The position numbers were made by a program, and so were the translations under genes. The notes under the pieces are model-generated. The model was not told the origin of the DNA, did not search any database, and worked only from the letters and a program-made list of their open reading frames with translations. 64,000 nt of DNA, taken from NCBI GenBank assembly GCA_023954075.1, contig JAMLIV010000015.1, forward strand, positions 1-64,000, given 5' to 3'. Positions 35,994-47,863 of the stretch are shown here, piece by piece (the stretch's first letter is position 1; each line of letters begins with the position of its first letter). Source of the stretch: Lysobacteraceae bacterium. GTDB lineage: Bacteria; Pseudomonadota; Gammaproteobacteria; Xanthomonadales; Xanthomonadaceae.

Positions 35994-36466
35994 GCGCGAC
36001 GCGCCCGCGATCCGCCTCGGGCTACGACCTCGTGCCGCTTTCCGGCCGCGAGCGCGAACGCCTCGCGGCGCGCCTGAGCCCGCAGCAGCGCCACGTCCTC
36101 CTGGCGCACGGCACCGAGGCACCGTTCTGCGGCAACCTGCTCGACAACCACCGCAGTGGCCGCTACGCCTGCGCGCTGTGCGGCCTGCCGCTGTTTTCCT
36201 CGGCCGACAAGTTCGACTCGGGCACCGGCTGGCCGAGCTTCTCGCGCCCGGTCGATCCCGGACACCTGAGCGCCCTGCGCGATGTCAGCCACGGCATGGT
36301 GCGCATCGAGGTCCGCTGCGCGCGCTGCGACGGGCATCTGGGCCACGTCTTCCCGGATGGGCCAGCCCCGACGTTCGAACGCTACTGCCTCAACTCCGAG
36401 GCGCTGGAGTTCTTCGACGAGGGTATCGAGCCGCCGCAGCACGCCGCTGATGGCGAGGTGCCGTGA
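35990..36466 (+). CDS. msrB: Peptide-methionine (R)-S-oxide reductase
   Basis: This 158-residue enzyme is the R-specific partner of MsrA. It has zinc-binding CxxC pairs (CALC and CARC), the substrate segment FDSGTGWPSFSRPVD and the catalytic Cys in FERYCLNSEAL. GTG start overlapping msrA by four bases; the hslR start overlaps its own end in the same way, so translation is probably coupled. Confidence 0.95.
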   Translation: MSATRPRSASGYDLVPLSGRERERLAARLSPQQRHVLLAHGTEAPFCGNLLDNHRSGRYACALCGLPLFSSADKFDSGTGWPSFSRPVDPGHLSALRDVSHGMVRIEVRCARCDGHLGHVFPDGPAPTFERYCLNSEALEFFDEGIEPPQHAADGEVP

Positions 36467-36852
36467 GCGAAGGCGTGCGCATCGACGTGTGGCTGTGGGC
36501 CGCGCGTTTTTTCAAGACCCGGGCGCTGGCCAAGGAGGCCGTGACGCTTTCGAGGGTGAAGGTCGCCGGCCAGCCCTGCAAGCCCTCGCGCGCGGTGCGC
36601 GTGGGCGATGCGCTGAGCATCGAGCGCGCCGGTGAAACCTGGGAGATCACTGTACTGGGATTGTCCGACGCGCGCGGGCCGGCTTCCGTGGCGCAGCAGC
36701 TCTATCGGGAAGACGAGCAGTCGCGCCTCCATCGCGAGGCGCAGCGCGCGCTGCGCGCCGCCGAGCGCGCCGGCTACCGGCCGCCTGCGCACCGTCCCGA
36801 CAAGCGCGCCCGCCGCCTGATCCAGGCCCTGGGCGACCTCGACGCGCAATAA
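36463..36852 (+). CDS. hslR: Heat shock protein 15, ribosome-associated S4 protein
   Basis: This 129-residue protein has an S4 RNA-binding domain at residues 5-65 (RIDVWLWAARFFKTRALAKEA) and a basic C-terminus. Hsp15 binds stalled 50S subunits carrying nascent chains. GTG start overlaps msrB. Linking oxidised-protein repair to ribosome rescue suggests a stress-related operon. Confidence 0.92.
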   Translation: MSEGVRIDVWLWAARFFKTRALAKEAVTLSRVKVAGQPCKPSRAVRVGDALSIERAGETWEITVLGLSDARGPASVAQQLYREDEQSRLHREAQRALRAAERAGYRPPAHRPDKRARRLIQALGDLDAQ

Positions 36853-37047
36853 CTGGCGGGGCACTCCGGGCGGGTGTCGATCAGGCTGTGCACCCGCGTT
36901 GTCCGAGGCTGCCGCATGACCGACGCGTTCGCCGGTGCCTCCCGGGGGGGGCTGTGGCAGTGGTTGGCGTTGTGTTAGCGTGCGCTGGCGATTCAGCTGT
37001 CGTACACACAGATTCGATTGATCCAACCGCTTCGGGAGAACTCCTGT

Positions 37048-40000
37048 ATGAGAAGTCACGGCCGCGCGCTTGCCGCCGCGGGTTGTACCCTGCTTGCGCT
37101 TGCCGCAGGCATTGGCGCTGCCACTGCAAAATCCCACAAAGTCATCGCCGCCCCCGGGCAGCTCGACCCGGCCACGCCGGGCGTGAGCCTGTGGCACGAC
37201 TACGGTGCGTTCGGCCTGTATCGGGTCAGCGACGAAGCCTTGCGCGGCCTGTCCGGGGAGGCGCGCGCGCGCCTGCGGATCGATCCGGAGATGGACGCGA
37301 TCCTTTTCGACCGCCATCCGATCAGCACGACCGCTGTCCGGGATGTCCCGCCCACGCTCGCGGCCAAGTCCCCGGCCGGTCCGGCGCTGCATCTGGTGCA
37401 ATTCGTCGGCCCGATCAAGCAGGCCTGGCTGGATGAGGTCGAGGCGACCGGTGCCCGGCTGGTGCAGTACGTCGCCACCAACGGCTACATGGTGTGGTCC
37501 GATGCGGCAAGCCGCGGAAAGCTCGACGGCCTCGCGGCCGACGGCGACTTCCTCCAGTTCAGCGGCAGCTTCCAGCCCGCCTACAAGCTGGGTGGATCGA
37601 TCGAGCGCCGCATCCTCGAAGCGACCCGGCCGGATGAGCTGGTGCCGGTGGTCGTGCAGATGTACAGCCACACCGGCAAGAGTGCGACCCAGCAAGCCGT
37701 GGCGAACCTGGCGGTCGAAGTGCAGGCCGACTGGTCCCCGATCCTCGCCTTCGAGAACACCCTCATCACCGTTCGCGCCGCGGACCTCCTGACCATCGCT
37801 GCGCTGCCCGACGTGGTGTGGGTGGGCGAGCGCTTCCCGCGCCACAAGATGGACGAGGTGCAGGGCCAGATCCTTGCGGGTGACTTCAACGCCGGAAACA
37901 CCGGCCCGGCCGCGCCCGGCTACCTGGCCTGGCTGGACAGTCTGGGCTTCAGCCAGAACCCGGCCGACTATCCCCTCGTCAACGTGACCGACGATGGCGT
38001 GGGCAACGGCACCATCGTGAACGGTGCCGGCGATTCGACCCTGACCCGGTTCCGCGACGGCGTTACCAGCCGCATCGTCTACGCCAACAACTGCACCACC
38101 GATGCCCTGGCCGACGGACGCGGCGGCCATGGCCATATCAACACCAGCATCATCAGCGGCTATGACCAGCGCGCCGGGCTTCCGTTCACCGACGCGAACG
38201 GCTACCTGCGCGGCCAGGGCATCAATCCCTACGGCCGCACCGGCAACACCAAGATCTTCCGCAATGCGGGCGCCTACGACGTCTCGGTGTGCGGCAATAC
38301 CGATACGGGGGTAATCAAGAGCGAACAGGACAAGGGCGCGGTGATCAGCTCCAACTCCTGGGGCTGCTCGGGCTGCGCCGGCAGCTATGACGACTCCTCG
38401 CAGGCCTATGACGTGGGCGTGCGCGACGCGGACCTGGCCGAGCCGGGCAACCAGCAGATGATCTACCTGTTCGCGGCCGGCAACAGCGGTTCGGGTGCGG
38501 GTACGGTCGGCACGCCGGGCAACGGCAAGAACATGATCACGGTCGGTGCCTCGGAGAACCAGCGCCCGAACGACGAAGGGGGGGGCTGGACGGACGGCTG
38601 CGGAGTCGGTGCCACCGGTGCCGACAACGCCATGGACGTGATCAACTTCTCCAGCCGCGGCCCCGCGCCCGGTTCGCGCGTCAAGCCGGAGATCATCGCG
38701 CCCGGCACGCATATCCAGGGCACCGCCAGCAACGCCACCGGCTATGCCGGCGACAGCGTCTGCGATCAGTACCGCCCGCCCGGCCAGACCGTCTTCGCCG
38801 CATCCTCGGGCACCAGCCATTCGACGCCCGCCGCCGCCGGCGTGGCCTCGCTCTACTACCGCTGGATGCAGACCGAATACGGCCTGAGCACGCCCAGCCC
38901 GGCGATGATGAAGGCCTACATGGTCGCGCACCCGACCTACCTGACCGGCGTCTCGGGCAACGGCAACCTGCCGACCAACAGCCAAGGCTACGGCATGCCC
39001 AACATGCAGCTGGCCTTCGACGACGCGCCGCGCGCGCTGCTGGACCAGACCCAGATCTTCGGCGCAACCGGCGAAACCTGGACCTGGAACGGTGCCGTAG
39101 CCGATCCGGGCAAGCCGGTGCGCATCGTCATGACCTACACCGATGCGGCCGGTGCCATCGGCACCAGTCCGCAGGTCAACAACCTGGACCTCCAGGCGAC
39201 CGTGGGCGGAAGCAGCTACCTGGGCAACGCGTTCAGCGGCCAGTGGAGCACCACCGGAGGGACGGCCGACAACAAGAACAACTACGAGGCCATCTTTCTG
39301 CCGGCCGGTGCATCCGGCGCGATCTCGATCACGGTGACGGCGGCCAACGTGGCCGGTGACGGCGTGCCGAACAATGCCACGCCGACCGACCAGGACTTCG
39401 CCCTGGTCTGCTACAACTGCGCGCAGAATCCCGACTTCACCCAGCAGGTCACGCCGACCAGCCTTTCGGTATGCGCCCCGACGGCGGCGGATTACACGGT
39501 GAACATCGGCTCGATCCTGGGCTACAACGCCCCGGTGACGCTGGCCGTGAGCGGCAACCCGGCGGGCACGACGGCGAGCTTCAGCGCCAACCCGGTGACG
39601 CCGGTGGGCACGAGCACGCTGAGCATCGGCAACACCGGCGCGGCGGCGGCGGGCAGCTACACGCTGGATGTCACCGGCGACGCGGGCAGCGGCCCGAAGA
39701 CCACGAGCGTGGGCCTGAACCTGTTCAGCGCGGTACCTTCGGCGGGCACGCTGACATCCCCGTCCAACGGCGCGCTGAACGTGCCGGCGCTGCCGACGTT
39801 CAGCTGGAGCGCGGTGGCGCAGGCGGCCGGCTACGACATCGAGGTGGCCACCGATGCGGCGTTCAGCAACGTCGTGGCCTCGGCCAGCGGGGTGAGCGGT
39901 ACCAGCTGGACGCCTGGCACGGCGCTCAACACCAGCAGCACCTATTACTGGCGAGTGCGGGCCGGCAACACCTGCGGCAGCGGCGGCTGGTCGTCGGCAT

Positions 40001-41772
40001 CGAGCTTCACCACGGTGGCGGCCCCGGGCGATTGCGGCCCGGGCACGGTGGCCAACGTGCTGGTGACCGAGACCTTCGAAGGCGGGCTGGGCGGGTGGAC
40101 GACGCCGGCGGGTACGGGCGCCAACACCTGGGCGATCTCGACCGCCAACCCGAACGCCGGCGCGCAACACGTGCGCGGCGTGAACACGGGTTCGATCACC
40201 GACCAGCGCCTGGTGTCTCCGCCGGTGAGCCTGCCGACGGGCGAGAACCCGGTGGTACTGAAGTTCGACCACGTGCCGAACCTGGAGAACAACGGCACCG
40301 CGGGCTGCTACGACGGCGGCATCCTGGAGGTGAGCAGCAACGGTGGTTCGAGCTGGACCCAGGTGCCGAACGCGAACCTGCTGGTGGGCCCGTACGTGGG
40401 CGCGATATCGGGCAGCTTCAGCAACCCGCTGGCGGGCCTGCAGGCCTGGTGCAGCGCGACCACGACGACCTACCGGCAGACCATCGCGGACGTGAGCAGC
40501 TATGCCGGCCAGACGGTGCAGTTCCGCTGGCGGATCGGCACGGACAGCTCGGTGAGCCGTCCGGGCTGGGACGTGGACAACGTGAGCGTGCAGAGCTGCC
40601 AGGCCTCGGGCGGCATCCCGAACGCGAACGTGAGCCCGGCCTCGCTGTCGAGCACGCAGGCACCTGATGCCATCACCACGCAGACGCTGGACGTGGGCAA
40701 CACGGGAACGGCGGACCTCCACTGGTCGATCGCCGAGGAAAACGCCCCGCGGCTTCCGCGGATGCCTGCCTTCGTCCCGTCGGCGCAGCCGGCGAGCGAG
40801 GTGGTGGGCGCGGATGCGCCGGCGGCGGCCGCGACCGGACGCTTGGCGACGGGTGCCTGGCTGGCCCCGCTGGCCACGCTGCACGACAACGGCCCGCTGG
40901 TGACCAATCCGGGCGGTGGCGCGGGTGGCGCGGACGTGAGCGCGCTGCAGTTGACCAACACCAGCCTTGGCTCCAACGTCAGTCAGGCCGGTCCGTTCCG
41001 TCTGGCCGACGACTTCACGGTACCGGCGGGCGGCTGGACGATCGACACGCTGACCTTCTTCGCCTATCAGACCGGCTCGACCACGGCCTCGACGATCACG
41101 GGCGTGAACCTGCGGATCTGGGACGGCGTGCCGGGCGCGGCGGGCAGCAACATCGTGTTCGGCGACGACAGCAGCAACCGTCTGGCGAGCACGGCCTTCA
41201 CCAACGTCTACCGCACCAGCGGGACGGATCTGGGCAATACCCAGCGCCCGGTGATGGCGGTGGTGGCGACGGTGGGCACGAGCCTTGCGGCGGGCACGTA
41301 CTGGGTGGATTGGCAGCTGAGCGGCTCGCTGGCCTCGGGCCCGTGGGCCCCTGCGGTGACGCTGGTTGGGCAGACCAATGCGCCGGGTGCCAACGCAATG
41401 CAGTACGTCGGATCGAGCAGCACCTGGCAGGCGGCGATGGATTCGGGCTCGACGACCCCGCAGGACTTCCCGTTCGTGGTGGAAGGCACGGCGGGCGGGG
41501 TGACGCCGCCGGCGTGCTCCGCGCCCTCGGACATTCCGTGGCTGACGGTATCGCCGGCGAGCGGAACGACGATCGCCGGCGGCAGCTCGGCGGTGACGGT
41601 GACGTTCGACGCGACCGGCCTCGCGGTGGGGAGCTATGCGGGCAACCTGTGCGTGACGAGCAATGACCCGGACGCGGGTCCGGGCAACGGCACCGCGCTG
41701 GTGGTGGTGCCGGTGTCGCTGACGGTGGACGCGCCGCTGCCGCCGGAGATCTTCTCCGACGGGTTCGAGTAA
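37048..41772 (+). CDS. Large exported S8 subtilase, paralogue 1, DGFE tail
   Basis: This protein has 1574 residues. A GGGAGAA site and an N-terminal signal sequence precede a pro-region. The protease domain has catalytic Asp (about 315, TDDGV), His (about 361, GGHGHINTS) and Ser (about 590, SSGTSHSTP), and the oxyanion Asn in AAGNSGSG. From about residue 769 on it is nearly identical to paralogue 2: a fibronectin-like module ([20 protein letters not shown]), a jelly-roll-like module with [13 protein letters not shown]-type sequence, a further module ([20 protein letters not shown]) and an Ig-like end ([17 protein letters not shown]). It ends [11 protein letters not shown] probable extracellular protease. 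Confidence 0.9.
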   Translation: MRSHGRALAAAGCTLLALAAGIGAATAKSHKVIAAPGQLDPATPGVSLWHDYGAFGLYRVSDEALRGLSGEARARLRIDPEMDAILFDRHPISTTAVRDVPPTLAAKSPAGPALHLVQFVGPIKQAWLDEVEATGARLVQYVATNGYMVWSDAASRGKLDGLAADGDFLQFSGSFQPAYKLGGSIERRILEATRPDELVPVVVQMYSHTGKSATQQAVANLAVEVQADWSPILAFENTLITVRAADLLTIAALPDVVWVGERFPRHKMDEVQGQILAGDFNAGNTGPAAPGYLAWLDSLGFSQNPADYPLVNVTDDGVGNGTIVNGAGDSTLTRFRDGVTSRIVYANNCTTDALADGRGGHGHINTSIISGYDQRAGLPFTDANGYLRGQGINPYGRTGNTKIFRNAGAYDVSVCGNTDTGVIKSEQDKGAVISSNSWGCSGCAGSYDDSSQAYDVGVRDADLAEPGNQQMIYLFAAGNSGSGAGTVGTPGNGKNMITVGASENQRPNDEGGGWTDGCGVGATGADNAMDVINFSSRGPAPGSRVKPEIIAPGTHIQGTASNATGYAGDSVCDQYRPPGQTVFAASSGTSHSTPAAAGVASLYYRWMQTEYGLSTPSPAMMKAYMVAHPTYLTGVSGNGNLPTNSQGYGMPNMQLAFDDAPRALLDQTQIFGATGETWTWNGAVADPGKPVRIVMTYTDAAGAIGTSPQVNNLDLQATVGGSSYLGNAFSGQWSTTGGTADNKNNYEAIFLPAGASGAISITVTAANVAGDGVPNNATPTDQDFALVCYNCAQNPDFTQQVTPTSLSVCAPTAADYTVNIGSILGYNAPVTLAVSGNPAGTTASFSANPVTPVGTSTLSIGNTGAAAAGSYTLDVTGDAGSGPKTTSVGLNLFSAVPSAGTLTSPSNGALNVPALPTFSWSAVAQAAGYDIEVATDAAFSNVVASASGVSGTSWTPGTALNTSSTYYWRVRAGNTCGSGGWSSASSFTTVAAPGDCGPGTVANVLVTETFEGGLGGWTTPAGTGANTWAISTANPNAGAQHVRGVNTGSITDQRLVSPPVSLPTGENPVVLKFDHVPNLENNGTAGCYDGGILEVSSNGGSSWTQVPNANLLVGPYVGAISGSFSNPLAGLQAWCSATTTTYRQTIADVSSYAGQTVQFRWRIGTDSSVSRPGWDVDNVSVQSCQASGGIPNANVSPASLSSTQAPDAITTQTLDVGNTGTADLHWSIAEENAPRLPRMPAFVPSAQPASEVVGADAPAAAATGRLATGAWLAPLATLHDNGPLVTNPGGGAGGADVSALQLTNTSLGSNVSQAGPFRLADDFTVPAGGWTIDTLTFFAYQTGSTTASTITGVNLRIWDGVPGAAGSNIVFGDDSSNRLASTAFTNVYRTSGTDLGNTQRPVMAVVATVGTSLAAGTYWVDWQLSGSLASGPWAPAVTLVGQTNAPGANAMQYVGSSSTWQAAMDSGSTTPQDFPFVVEGTAGGVTPPACSAPSDIPWLTVSPASGTTIAGGSSAVTVTFDATGLAVGSYAGNLCVTSNDPDAGPGNGTALVVVPVSLTVDAPLPPEIFSDGFE

Positions 41773-41824
41773 GGCGCACCTCCCGCGCACCTGCGTCGCC
41801 GCTGAATCGGGCGGCGCAGGTGGG
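39435..41824 (+). repeat. 2.39-kb near-identical duplication, copy 1
   Basis: This segment equals 44377-46766 at a constant offset of 4942 bases with no indels. By eye I found only four substitutions (39475, 39527, 41610 and, past the stop, 41807). It covers the 3' half of the first subtilase gene and about 50 bases after its stop. Similarity upstream of 39351 falls sharply. Confidence 0.93.
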
Positions 41825-41890
41825 GGCGGGGGTGGTGGGGAGACGTCGAACGCTTCGCCGTCTCCAGCCACCAGCGTGCGACGGATTGAA

Positions 41891-41924
41891 CGAAGGGCCT
41901 CCCCGGCGGGAGGCCCTTCGTTTT
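41891..41924 (+). terminator. Rho-independent terminator after subtilase 1
   Basis: A 13-bp perfect stem (CGAAGGGCCTCCC/GGGAGGCCCTTCG) with loop CGGC is followed by TTTT. The stem is analogous to the one after subtilase 2 but differs in sequence. Confidence 0.85.
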
Positions 41925-42055
41925 CCGGATGTGGGCCGGTGCCTGACGCGCGCCTTCCTGACTTCTTTCCCATGCAAAAAAAATGGTACGCTCGATGCAC
42001 TTTGGCCCGGATCGACGGGTCATTCGTACGCATCACACTCATGGGGAGTTTGAAG

Positions 42056-45000
42056 ATGAAGGCATTTAGAACGGCGCCGTTGAGCGCCGCCGTCGCACTG
42101 CTCGTGTTCGGAAGCGGGGTCGGGCCGGCTGCCGCGCAGCCCGGATGGCAGCCAACGCAGCAGCCGTTTGAGGCGAATGCCACTTCCGCACCCGGCGCGA
42201 GTCGCTTCGTTCGCGTGCCGGCGGCCGGCGTGAATTCGCTCAACCTGCTGTCGCTGTCGCCGCGTTTCGAGGCCGACTACGGCAGCTTCCGCTGGCTGGA
42301 GCTTGGTGCGGCCGACTATCTGCGCATCGCCGCCTCGGGCGGCGGCTTCGAGGAAGACAGGGAGGCCGGCCAAATCCAGATCAACCGTTTCCGCTTCGAT
42401 CCGCTCGTGGACGGCGCGCCGCCGGCCGGATCGGCCGGCGAATCCGATGGCGCAGGCCCCGGGTTCCATCTGGTGCAGTTCCGCGGCCCGGTGAAGGCCG
42501 GCTGGCTGGCCGATCTGGAAGCGGCCGGGCTCGATCCGCTGCAGTACTACCCGCACAACGCCTATCTGGTCTGGGGTGAGCCGCAGGCCTTGGCGCGTGC
42601 CGAGAGCCTGTCGTTCGTGCGCTGGCAGGGGCGCGTGCAACCGGCCTACAAGCCGTCGCAGAGCCTCGATGGCCGAGCCGGCATGATTCACAACGTCGAT
42701 GTGATGTTCTACGACGAGAAGCAGGTCGAATCGACCCTGGCCTCGATCGAGAAGGCCGGTGGCCGCGTGCTGCAGCACTATCCGTCGCAGCCGGACCGCA
42801 AGTTCTTCAACGCCATCGTCGAAATGCCGGTCGACGCCATCGACGCGGTCGCGGCGATCGACAACGTGCTGTGGCTGGGCTACCAGGATGCACGGCCGAT
42901 TCTCGACGATGAAATGTCGGCTCAGATCCAGGCCGGCAACCACCCGGGCGGCGTGCCGGTCGTGGGTTACGAGAACCATCTGGTGAACCTCGGCTTCGAC
43001 GGTTCCGGCGTGACCTGGGCCATCACCGATACCGGCATCGACTACGACCACCCCGATCTGATCGGGCGCATCGTGGGCGGCTACAGCTTCCCCGGTGCCT
43101 GCAATCCGGCGGGCCAGCCCGGCTCCGACTGCTCCGGCGGCGGCCACGGCACCCACGTCGCCGGCATCGTCGCGGGCGATGCGAGCCTGGGCCTGACCGA
43201 TGCCAACGGGTTCCTATACGGCCTGGGCGTGGCACCCGGTGCCGGCCTGTACGCGATGAACTCGCTGTCCGCCTCGGCCTGGCCGCCTTCGGGCGGCTGG
43301 CAGGAGCACTCCAAGCGCGCGGTGCTGGGTGGAGCCATCGGCACCAACAATTCCTGGACCACCGGCGAAGGCACCAACCACGGCTATCAGGCGTCCGAGC
43401 GCACCCATGACATCATGGCGCGCGATGGCGACTTCGATACCGCCGGCGTGGCCGAGCCCTTCATCCAAGTGTTCTCGGCGGGCAACTCCGGGACCAGCGG
43501 CCTGACCGCGCCCAAGGAAGCCAAGAACGTCATCGTCACCGCCTCGTCGCGCAACTACCGGGTCGGCAGCGTCGAGGACATCTCGAGCTTCTCCTCGCGC
43601 GGCCCGGCGGCGGACGGGCGGCAGGTGCCGACGATAGCGGCACCCGGCGAGCAGATCGCCTCGGCGCGCAACGATACCGGCGGCAGCTGCACCGGCAGCG
43701 GCTCCGACATCGGTGGCACCGGCAGCCCGGCACGCTATTCCTACTGTTCGGGCACCAGCATGGCGTCGCCGCACGCGGCCGGCGCGGTGGTGCTGCTGAC
43801 CGAATGGTGGCGCAGCGTCAATGCCGGTGCCACGCCGAGCCCGGCCATGGCCAAGGCGCTGCTGGTCAACAACGCGATCGACATGGCCGGCAACACCTCG
43901 GCGCGCTGGAACACCATGGAAGGCTGGGGGCGGATCAACGTCAGCAACATCATCCAGCCGGGCGTCGCGGCGGAGTACTGGGACCAGACCCAGCTCCTCA
44001 CCGCGACCGGCCAGACGCACCAGATCACTTTGGGCGTTGCTGATCCCGGCAAGCCGGTCAAGGTCACCCTGGCCTGGACCGATGCCCCGGGTGCGGCGGG
44101 CGCCAACCCGGCGCTGGTCAACAACCTGGATCTGTCGGTAGTCGATGGTGCCAGCACCTACCGGGGCAACGTGTTCACCGGCGGCTGGTCATCGACCGGC
44201 GGCACGGCGGACACCCGCAACAATCTGGAAAACGTCTTCATCCAGAACCCGAGCGGCGGCGCGCTGACGATCACGATCAGCGCCACGGCACTGGCCGGTG
44301 ACGGCGTGCCGAACAATGCCACGCCGACCGACCAGGACTTTGCCCTGGTCTGCACCAATTGCGCGCTGTCGGCCGACTTCACCCAGCAGGTCACGCCGAC
44401 CAGCCTTTCGGTATGCACCCCGACGGCGGCGGATTACACGGTGAACATCGGCTCGATCCTGGGCTACACCGCCCCGGTGACGCTGGCCGTGAGCGGCAAC
44501 CCGGCGGGCACGACGGCGAGCTTCAGCGCCAACCCGGTGACGCCGGTGGGCACGAGCACGCTGAGCATCGGCAACACCGGCGCGGCGGCGGCGGGCAGCT
44601 ACACGCTGGATGTCACCGGCGACGCGGGCAGCGGCCCGAAGACCACGAGCGTGGGCCTGAACCTGTTCAGCGCGGTACCTTCGGCGGGCACGCTGACATC
44701 CCCGTCCAACGGCGCGCTGAACGTGCCGGCGCTGCCGACGTTCAGCTGGAGCGCGGTGGCGCAGGCGGCCGGCTACGACATCGAGGTGGCCACCGATGCG
44801 GCGTTCAGCAACGTCGTGGCCTCGGCCAGCGGGGTGAGCGGTACCAGCTGGACGCCTGGCACGGCGCTCAACACCAGCAGCACCTATTACTGGCGAGTGC
44901 GGGCCGGCAACACCTGCGGCAGCGGCGGCTGGTCGTCGGCATCGAGCTTCACCACGGTGGCGGCCCCGGGCGATTGCGGCCCGGGCACGGTGGCCAACGT

Positions 45001-46714
45001 GCTGGTGACCGAGACCTTCGAAGGCGGGCTGGGCGGGTGGACGACGCCGGCGGGTACGGGCGCCAACACCTGGGCGATCTCGACCGCCAACCCGAACGCC
45101 GGCGCGCAACACGTGCGCGGCGTGAACACGGGTTCGATCACCGACCAGCGCCTGGTGTCTCCGCCGGTGAGCCTGCCGACGGGCGAGAACCCGGTGGTAC
45201 TGAAGTTCGACCACGTGCCGAACCTGGAGAACAACGGCACCGCGGGCTGCTACGACGGCGGCATCCTGGAGGTGAGCAGCAACGGTGGTTCGAGCTGGAC
45301 CCAGGTGCCGAACGCGAACCTGCTGGTGGGCCCGTACGTGGGCGCGATATCGGGCAGCTTCAGCAACCCGCTGGCGGGCCTGCAGGCCTGGTGCAGCGCG
45401 ACCACGACGACCTACCGGCAGACCATCGCGGACGTGAGCAGCTATGCCGGCCAGACGGTGCAGTTCCGCTGGCGGATCGGCACGGACAGCTCGGTGAGCC
45501 GTCCGGGCTGGGACGTGGACAACGTGAGCGTGCAGAGCTGCCAGGCCTCGGGCGGCATCCCGAACGCGAACGTGAGCCCGGCCTCGCTGTCGAGCACGCA
45601 GGCACCTGATGCCATCACCACGCAGACGCTGGACGTGGGCAACACGGGAACGGCGGACCTCCACTGGTCGATCGCCGAGGAAAACGCCCCGCGGCTTCCG
45701 CGGATGCCTGCCTTCGTCCCGTCGGCGCAGCCGGCGAGCGAGGTGGTGGGCGCGGATGCGCCGGCGGCGGCCGCGACCGGACGCTTGGCGACGGGTGCCT
45801 GGCTGGCCCCGCTGGCCACGCTGCACGACAACGGCCCGCTGGTGACCAATCCGGGCGGTGGCGCGGGTGGCGCGGACGTGAGCGCGCTGCAGTTGACCAA
45901 CACCAGCCTTGGCTCCAACGTCAGTCAGGCCGGTCCGTTCCGTCTGGCCGACGACTTCACGGTACCGGCGGGCGGCTGGACGATCGACACGCTGACCTTC
46001 TTCGCCTATCAGACCGGCTCGACCACGGCCTCGACGATCACGGGCGTGAACCTGCGGATCTGGGACGGCGTGCCGGGCGCGGCGGGCAGCAACATCGTGT
46101 TCGGCGACGACAGCAGCAACCGTCTGGCGAGCACGGCCTTCACCAACGTCTACCGCACCAGCGGGACGGATCTGGGCAATACCCAGCGCCCGGTGATGGC
46201 GGTGGTGGCGACGGTGGGCACGAGCCTTGCGGCGGGCACGTACTGGGTGGATTGGCAGCTGAGCGGCTCGCTGGCCTCGGGCCCGTGGGCCCCTGCGGTG
46301 ACGCTGGTTGGGCAGACCAATGCGCCGGGTGCCAACGCAATGCAGTACGTCGGATCGAGCAGCACCTGGCAGGCGGCGATGGATTCGGGCTCGACGACCC
46401 CGCAGGACTTCCCGTTCGTGGTGGAAGGCACGGCGGGCGGGGTGACGCCGCCGGCGTGCTCCGCGCCCTCGGACATTCCGTGGCTGACGGTATCGCCGGC
46501 GAGCGGAACGACGATCGCCGGCGGCAGCTCGGCGGTGACGGTGACGTTCGATGCGACCGGCCTCGCGGTGGGGAGCTATGCGGGCAACCTGTGCGTGACG
46601 AGCAATGACCCGGACGCGGGTCCGGGCAACGGCACCGCGCTGGTGGTGGTGCCGGTGTCGCTGACGGTGGACGCGCCGCTGCCGCCGGAGATCTTCTCCG
46701 ACGGGTTCGAGTAA
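42056..46714 (+). CDS. Large exported S8 subtilase, paralogue 2, DGFE tail
   Basis: This protein has 1552 residues. A GGGGAG site precedes the ATG; an ATG 15 bases earlier is possible. The signal peptide ends near GPAAAQ. The pro-region repeats the [22 protein letters not shown] pattern seen in paralogue 1. The protease domain has Asp (about 325, [12 protein letters not shown]), His (about 364, [14 protein letters not shown]) and Ser (about 568, [12 protein letters not shown]), closer to classic subtilisin motifs than paralogue 1. From about residue 747 the C-terminal 806 residues are almost the same as in paralogue 1, ending [10 protein letters not shown]. The two genes are in tandem with their own terminators. 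Confidence 0.9.
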   Translation: MKAFRTAPLSAAVALLVFGSGVGPAAAQPGWQPTQQPFEANATSAPGASRFVRVPAAGVNSLNLLSLSPRFEADYGSFRWLELGAADYLRIAASGGGFEEDREAGQIQINRFRFDPLVDGAPPAGSAGESDGAGPGFHLVQFRGPVKAGWLADLEAAGLDPLQYYPHNAYLVWGEPQALARAESLSFVRWQGRVQPAYKPSQSLDGRAGMIHNVDVMFYDEKQVESTLASIEKAGGRVLQHYPSQPDRKFFNAIVEMPVDAIDAVAAIDNVLWLGYQDARPILDDEMSAQIQAGNHPGGVPVVGYENHLVNLGFDGSGVTWAITDTGIDYDHPDLIGRIVGGYSFPGACNPAGQPGSDCSGGGHGTHVAGIVAGDASLGLTDANGFLYGLGVAPGAGLYAMNSLSASAWPPSGGWQEHSKRAVLGGAIGTNNSWTTGEGTNHGYQASERTHDIMARDGDFDTAGVAEPFIQVFSAGNSGTSGLTAPKEAKNVIVTASSRNYRVGSVEDISSFSSRGPAADGRQVPTIAAPGEQIASARNDTGGSCTGSGSDIGGTGSPARYSYCSGTSMASPHAAGAVVLLTEWWRSVNAGATPSPAMAKALLVNNAIDMAGNTSARWNTMEGWGRINVSNIIQPGVAAEYWDQTQLLTATGQTHQITLGVADPGKPVKVTLAWTDAPGAAGANPALVNNLDLSVVDGASTYRGNVFTGGWSSTGGTADTRNNLENVFIQNPSGGALTITISATALAGDGVPNNATPTDQDFALVCTNCALSADFTQQVTPTSLSVCTPTAADYTVNIGSILGYTAPVTLAVSGNPAGTTASFSANPVTPVGTSTLSIGNTGAAAAGSYTLDVTGDAGSGPKTTSVGLNLFSAVPSAGTLTSPSNGALNVPALPTFSWSAVAQAAGYDIEVATDAAFSNVVASASGVSGTSWTPGTALNTSSTYYWRVRAGNTCGSGGWSSASSFTTVAAPGDCGPGTVANVLVTETFEGGLGGWTTPAGTGANTWAISTANPNAGAQHVRGVNTGSITDQRLVSPPVSLPTGENPVVLKFDHVPNLENNGTAGCYDGGILEVSSNGGSSWTQVPNANLLVGPYVGAISGSFSNPLAGLQAWCSATTTTYRQTIADVSSYAGQTVQFRWRIGTDSSVSRPGWDVDNVSVQSCQASGGIPNANVSPASLSSTQAPDAITTQTLDVGNTGTADLHWSIAEENAPRLPRMPAFVPSAQPASEVVGADAPAAAATGRLATGAWLAPLATLHDNGPLVTNPGGGAGGADVSALQLTNTSLGSNVSQAGPFRLADDFTVPAGGWTIDTLTFFAYQTGSTTASTITGVNLRIWDGVPGAAGSNIVFGDDSSNRLASTAFTNVYRTSGTDLGNTQRPVMAVVATVGTSLAAGTYWVDWQLSGSLASGPWAPAVTLVGQTNAPGANAMQYVGSSSTWQAAMDSGSTTPQDFPFVVEGTAGGVTPPACSAPSDIPWLTVSPASGTTIAGGSSAVTVTFDATGLAVGSYAGNLCVTSNDPDAGPGNGTALVVVPVSLTVDAPLPPEIFSDGFE

Positions 46715-46766
46715 GGCGCACCTCCCGCGCACCTGCGTCGCCGCTGAACCGGGCGGCGCAGGTGGG
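44377..46766 (+). repeat. 2.39-kb near-identical duplication, copy 2
   Basis: This is the second copy of the 39435-41824 segment. Protein differences are two residues (Ala to Thr and Asn to Thr, near the left end). Near identity includes the 50 bases after the stop and then ends abruptly. Confidence 0.93.
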
Positions 46767-46802
46767 AAGTCAGGCAGCGCTTGCCTGACGCCGTGAACCT
46801 AG

Positions 46803-46835
46803 GACAAGGCCTCCCGCGCGGGAGGCCTTGTCGTC
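46803..46835 (+). terminator. Probable terminator after subtilase 2
   Basis: A 13-bp perfect stem (GACAAGGCCTCCC/GGGAGGCCTTGTC) with a GCGC loop is followed only by GTCT, so the T-tract is weak. Confidence 0.6.
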
Positions 46836-46885
46836 TGGGGGCGACCGGGCGAGCGCATGCGCGTGTTCATGGCATCATCCGCCCG

Positions 46886-47863
46886 ATGGTGCGCACGGGT
46901 CTTCTGCTGCTGGTATTGGCTGCCGCCTGGCTCGCGGAAGGCGTGGCGCGGGCGCAGCCTGCGGTGGACGGCGAGATCCATCCCTTGCCCGAAGGCGCGG
47001 TCCTGTCCGGGGTCGTCACCGATGTGCGGCTGAAGGAAATCAGCGGTCTTGCGGTCTCACGCCGTCATCCGGGCATCGTCTGGATGCACAACGACAGCCA
47101 CCAGCCGAGCGTGCTCTACGCGGTGGATGGGCACGGCAGCGTGCACGCGGCGCTGGAGCTGCCGGTGGAGGATCTGGACTGGGAAGACATGGCCAGCTTC
47201 GAGCACGCGGACCGGGCCTGGCTGCTGGTGGCCGATACCGGCGACAACGGCGGCCTGCGCCGCGAGCTGGCGCTGCACGTGCTCGAAGAGCCGGGGAGGC
47301 TGCAAGACGTTCGCATCGAATCGGTGCGCACGATCCGCTTCCGCTGGCCGGACGGCGCGCGCGACTGCGAGGCGGTGGCGGTGGACGCGGCGGAGGGCGC
47401 GATCTATCTCGTTTCCAAGAAGCGCGTGCCGCCCGAACTGTTCCGCCTGCCGCTGTTTCCCGTGGATGCAGAGGCGCTGCAGGTGGCCGAGCCGCTCGGG
47501 ACGCTGGCCGGCATCGTCCAGCCCAGCGTGGAAGATCGCGAGCGCAATCCGGTCTATGGCCGATACCGTGGCCAGATCACCGCCGCGGATATCCGTGCCG
47601 ACGGTTCCGCTTTCGCGGTGATGAGCTACCTGCATCTCTACCTGTGGCCGCGCCACTCCGATGGCTGGGCGGTTGCGCTGCGCCAGCCGCCGGTGCGGCT
47701 CGACTTGCCGTGGATGGCGCAGGCCGAGGGCATGGGCTTCGAGGCCGATGGCACCGCGGTCTGGATCAGTTCCGAGCGCCTGCCGGCACCGCTGGTGCGC
47801 TACGCCGTGCCGCCGCTGGGCACCGTGGTCACATCGGAGGTCGACGCTCGTCTTGTGAAGTGA
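46886..47863 (+). CDS. Exported protein of unknown function, probable beta-propeller
   Basis: This protein has 325 residues with signal peptide LLLLVLAAAWLAEGVARAQ. The segments LKEISGLAVSRRHPGIVWMHNDS, DWEDMASF, LLVADTGDN and DCEAVAVDAAEGAIYLVSKK recur as beta-strand/loop units, which suggests a periplasmic or secreted propeller of the SdiA-regulated/phytase-like kind. I do not recognise a characterised relative. The stop codon lies inside the tandem operator of the next operon. It lacks the DGFE tail. Confidence 0.65.
   Translation: MVRTGLLLLVLAAAWLAEGVARAQPAVDGEIHPLPEGAVLSGVVTDVRLKEISGLAVSRRHPGIVWMHNDSHQPSVLYAVDGHGSVHAALELPVEDLDWEDMASFEHADRAWLLVADTGDNGGLRRELALHVLEEPGRLQDVRIESVRTIRFRWPDGARDCEAVAVDAAEGAIYLVSKKRVPPELFRLPLFPVDAEALQVAEPLGTLAGIVQPSVEDRERNPVYGRYRGQITAADIRADGSAFAVMSYLHLYLWPRHSDGWAVALRQPPVRLDLPWMAQAEGMGFEADGTAVWISSERLPAPLVRYAVPPLGTVVTSEVDARLVK

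Noticed and set aside
36382-42243. A 1953-codon open frame on the minus strand
   Set aside because: It lies opposite hslR and the first subtilase, is rich in Arg, His, Gly and Val as expected for antisense of a high-GC gene, and shows no domain. The sense frames have catalytic motifs.
7241-46714. PEP-CTERM or IPTL-CTERM sorting signal on the exported proteins
   Set aside because: No C-terminal hydrophobic helix followed by basic residues is present; the ends are short and acidic (DGFE-like).
44189-46732. An 847-codon antisense frame opposite the second subtilase
   Set aside because: It is the counterpart of the previous shadow, arising from the duplicated cassette, with no domain.
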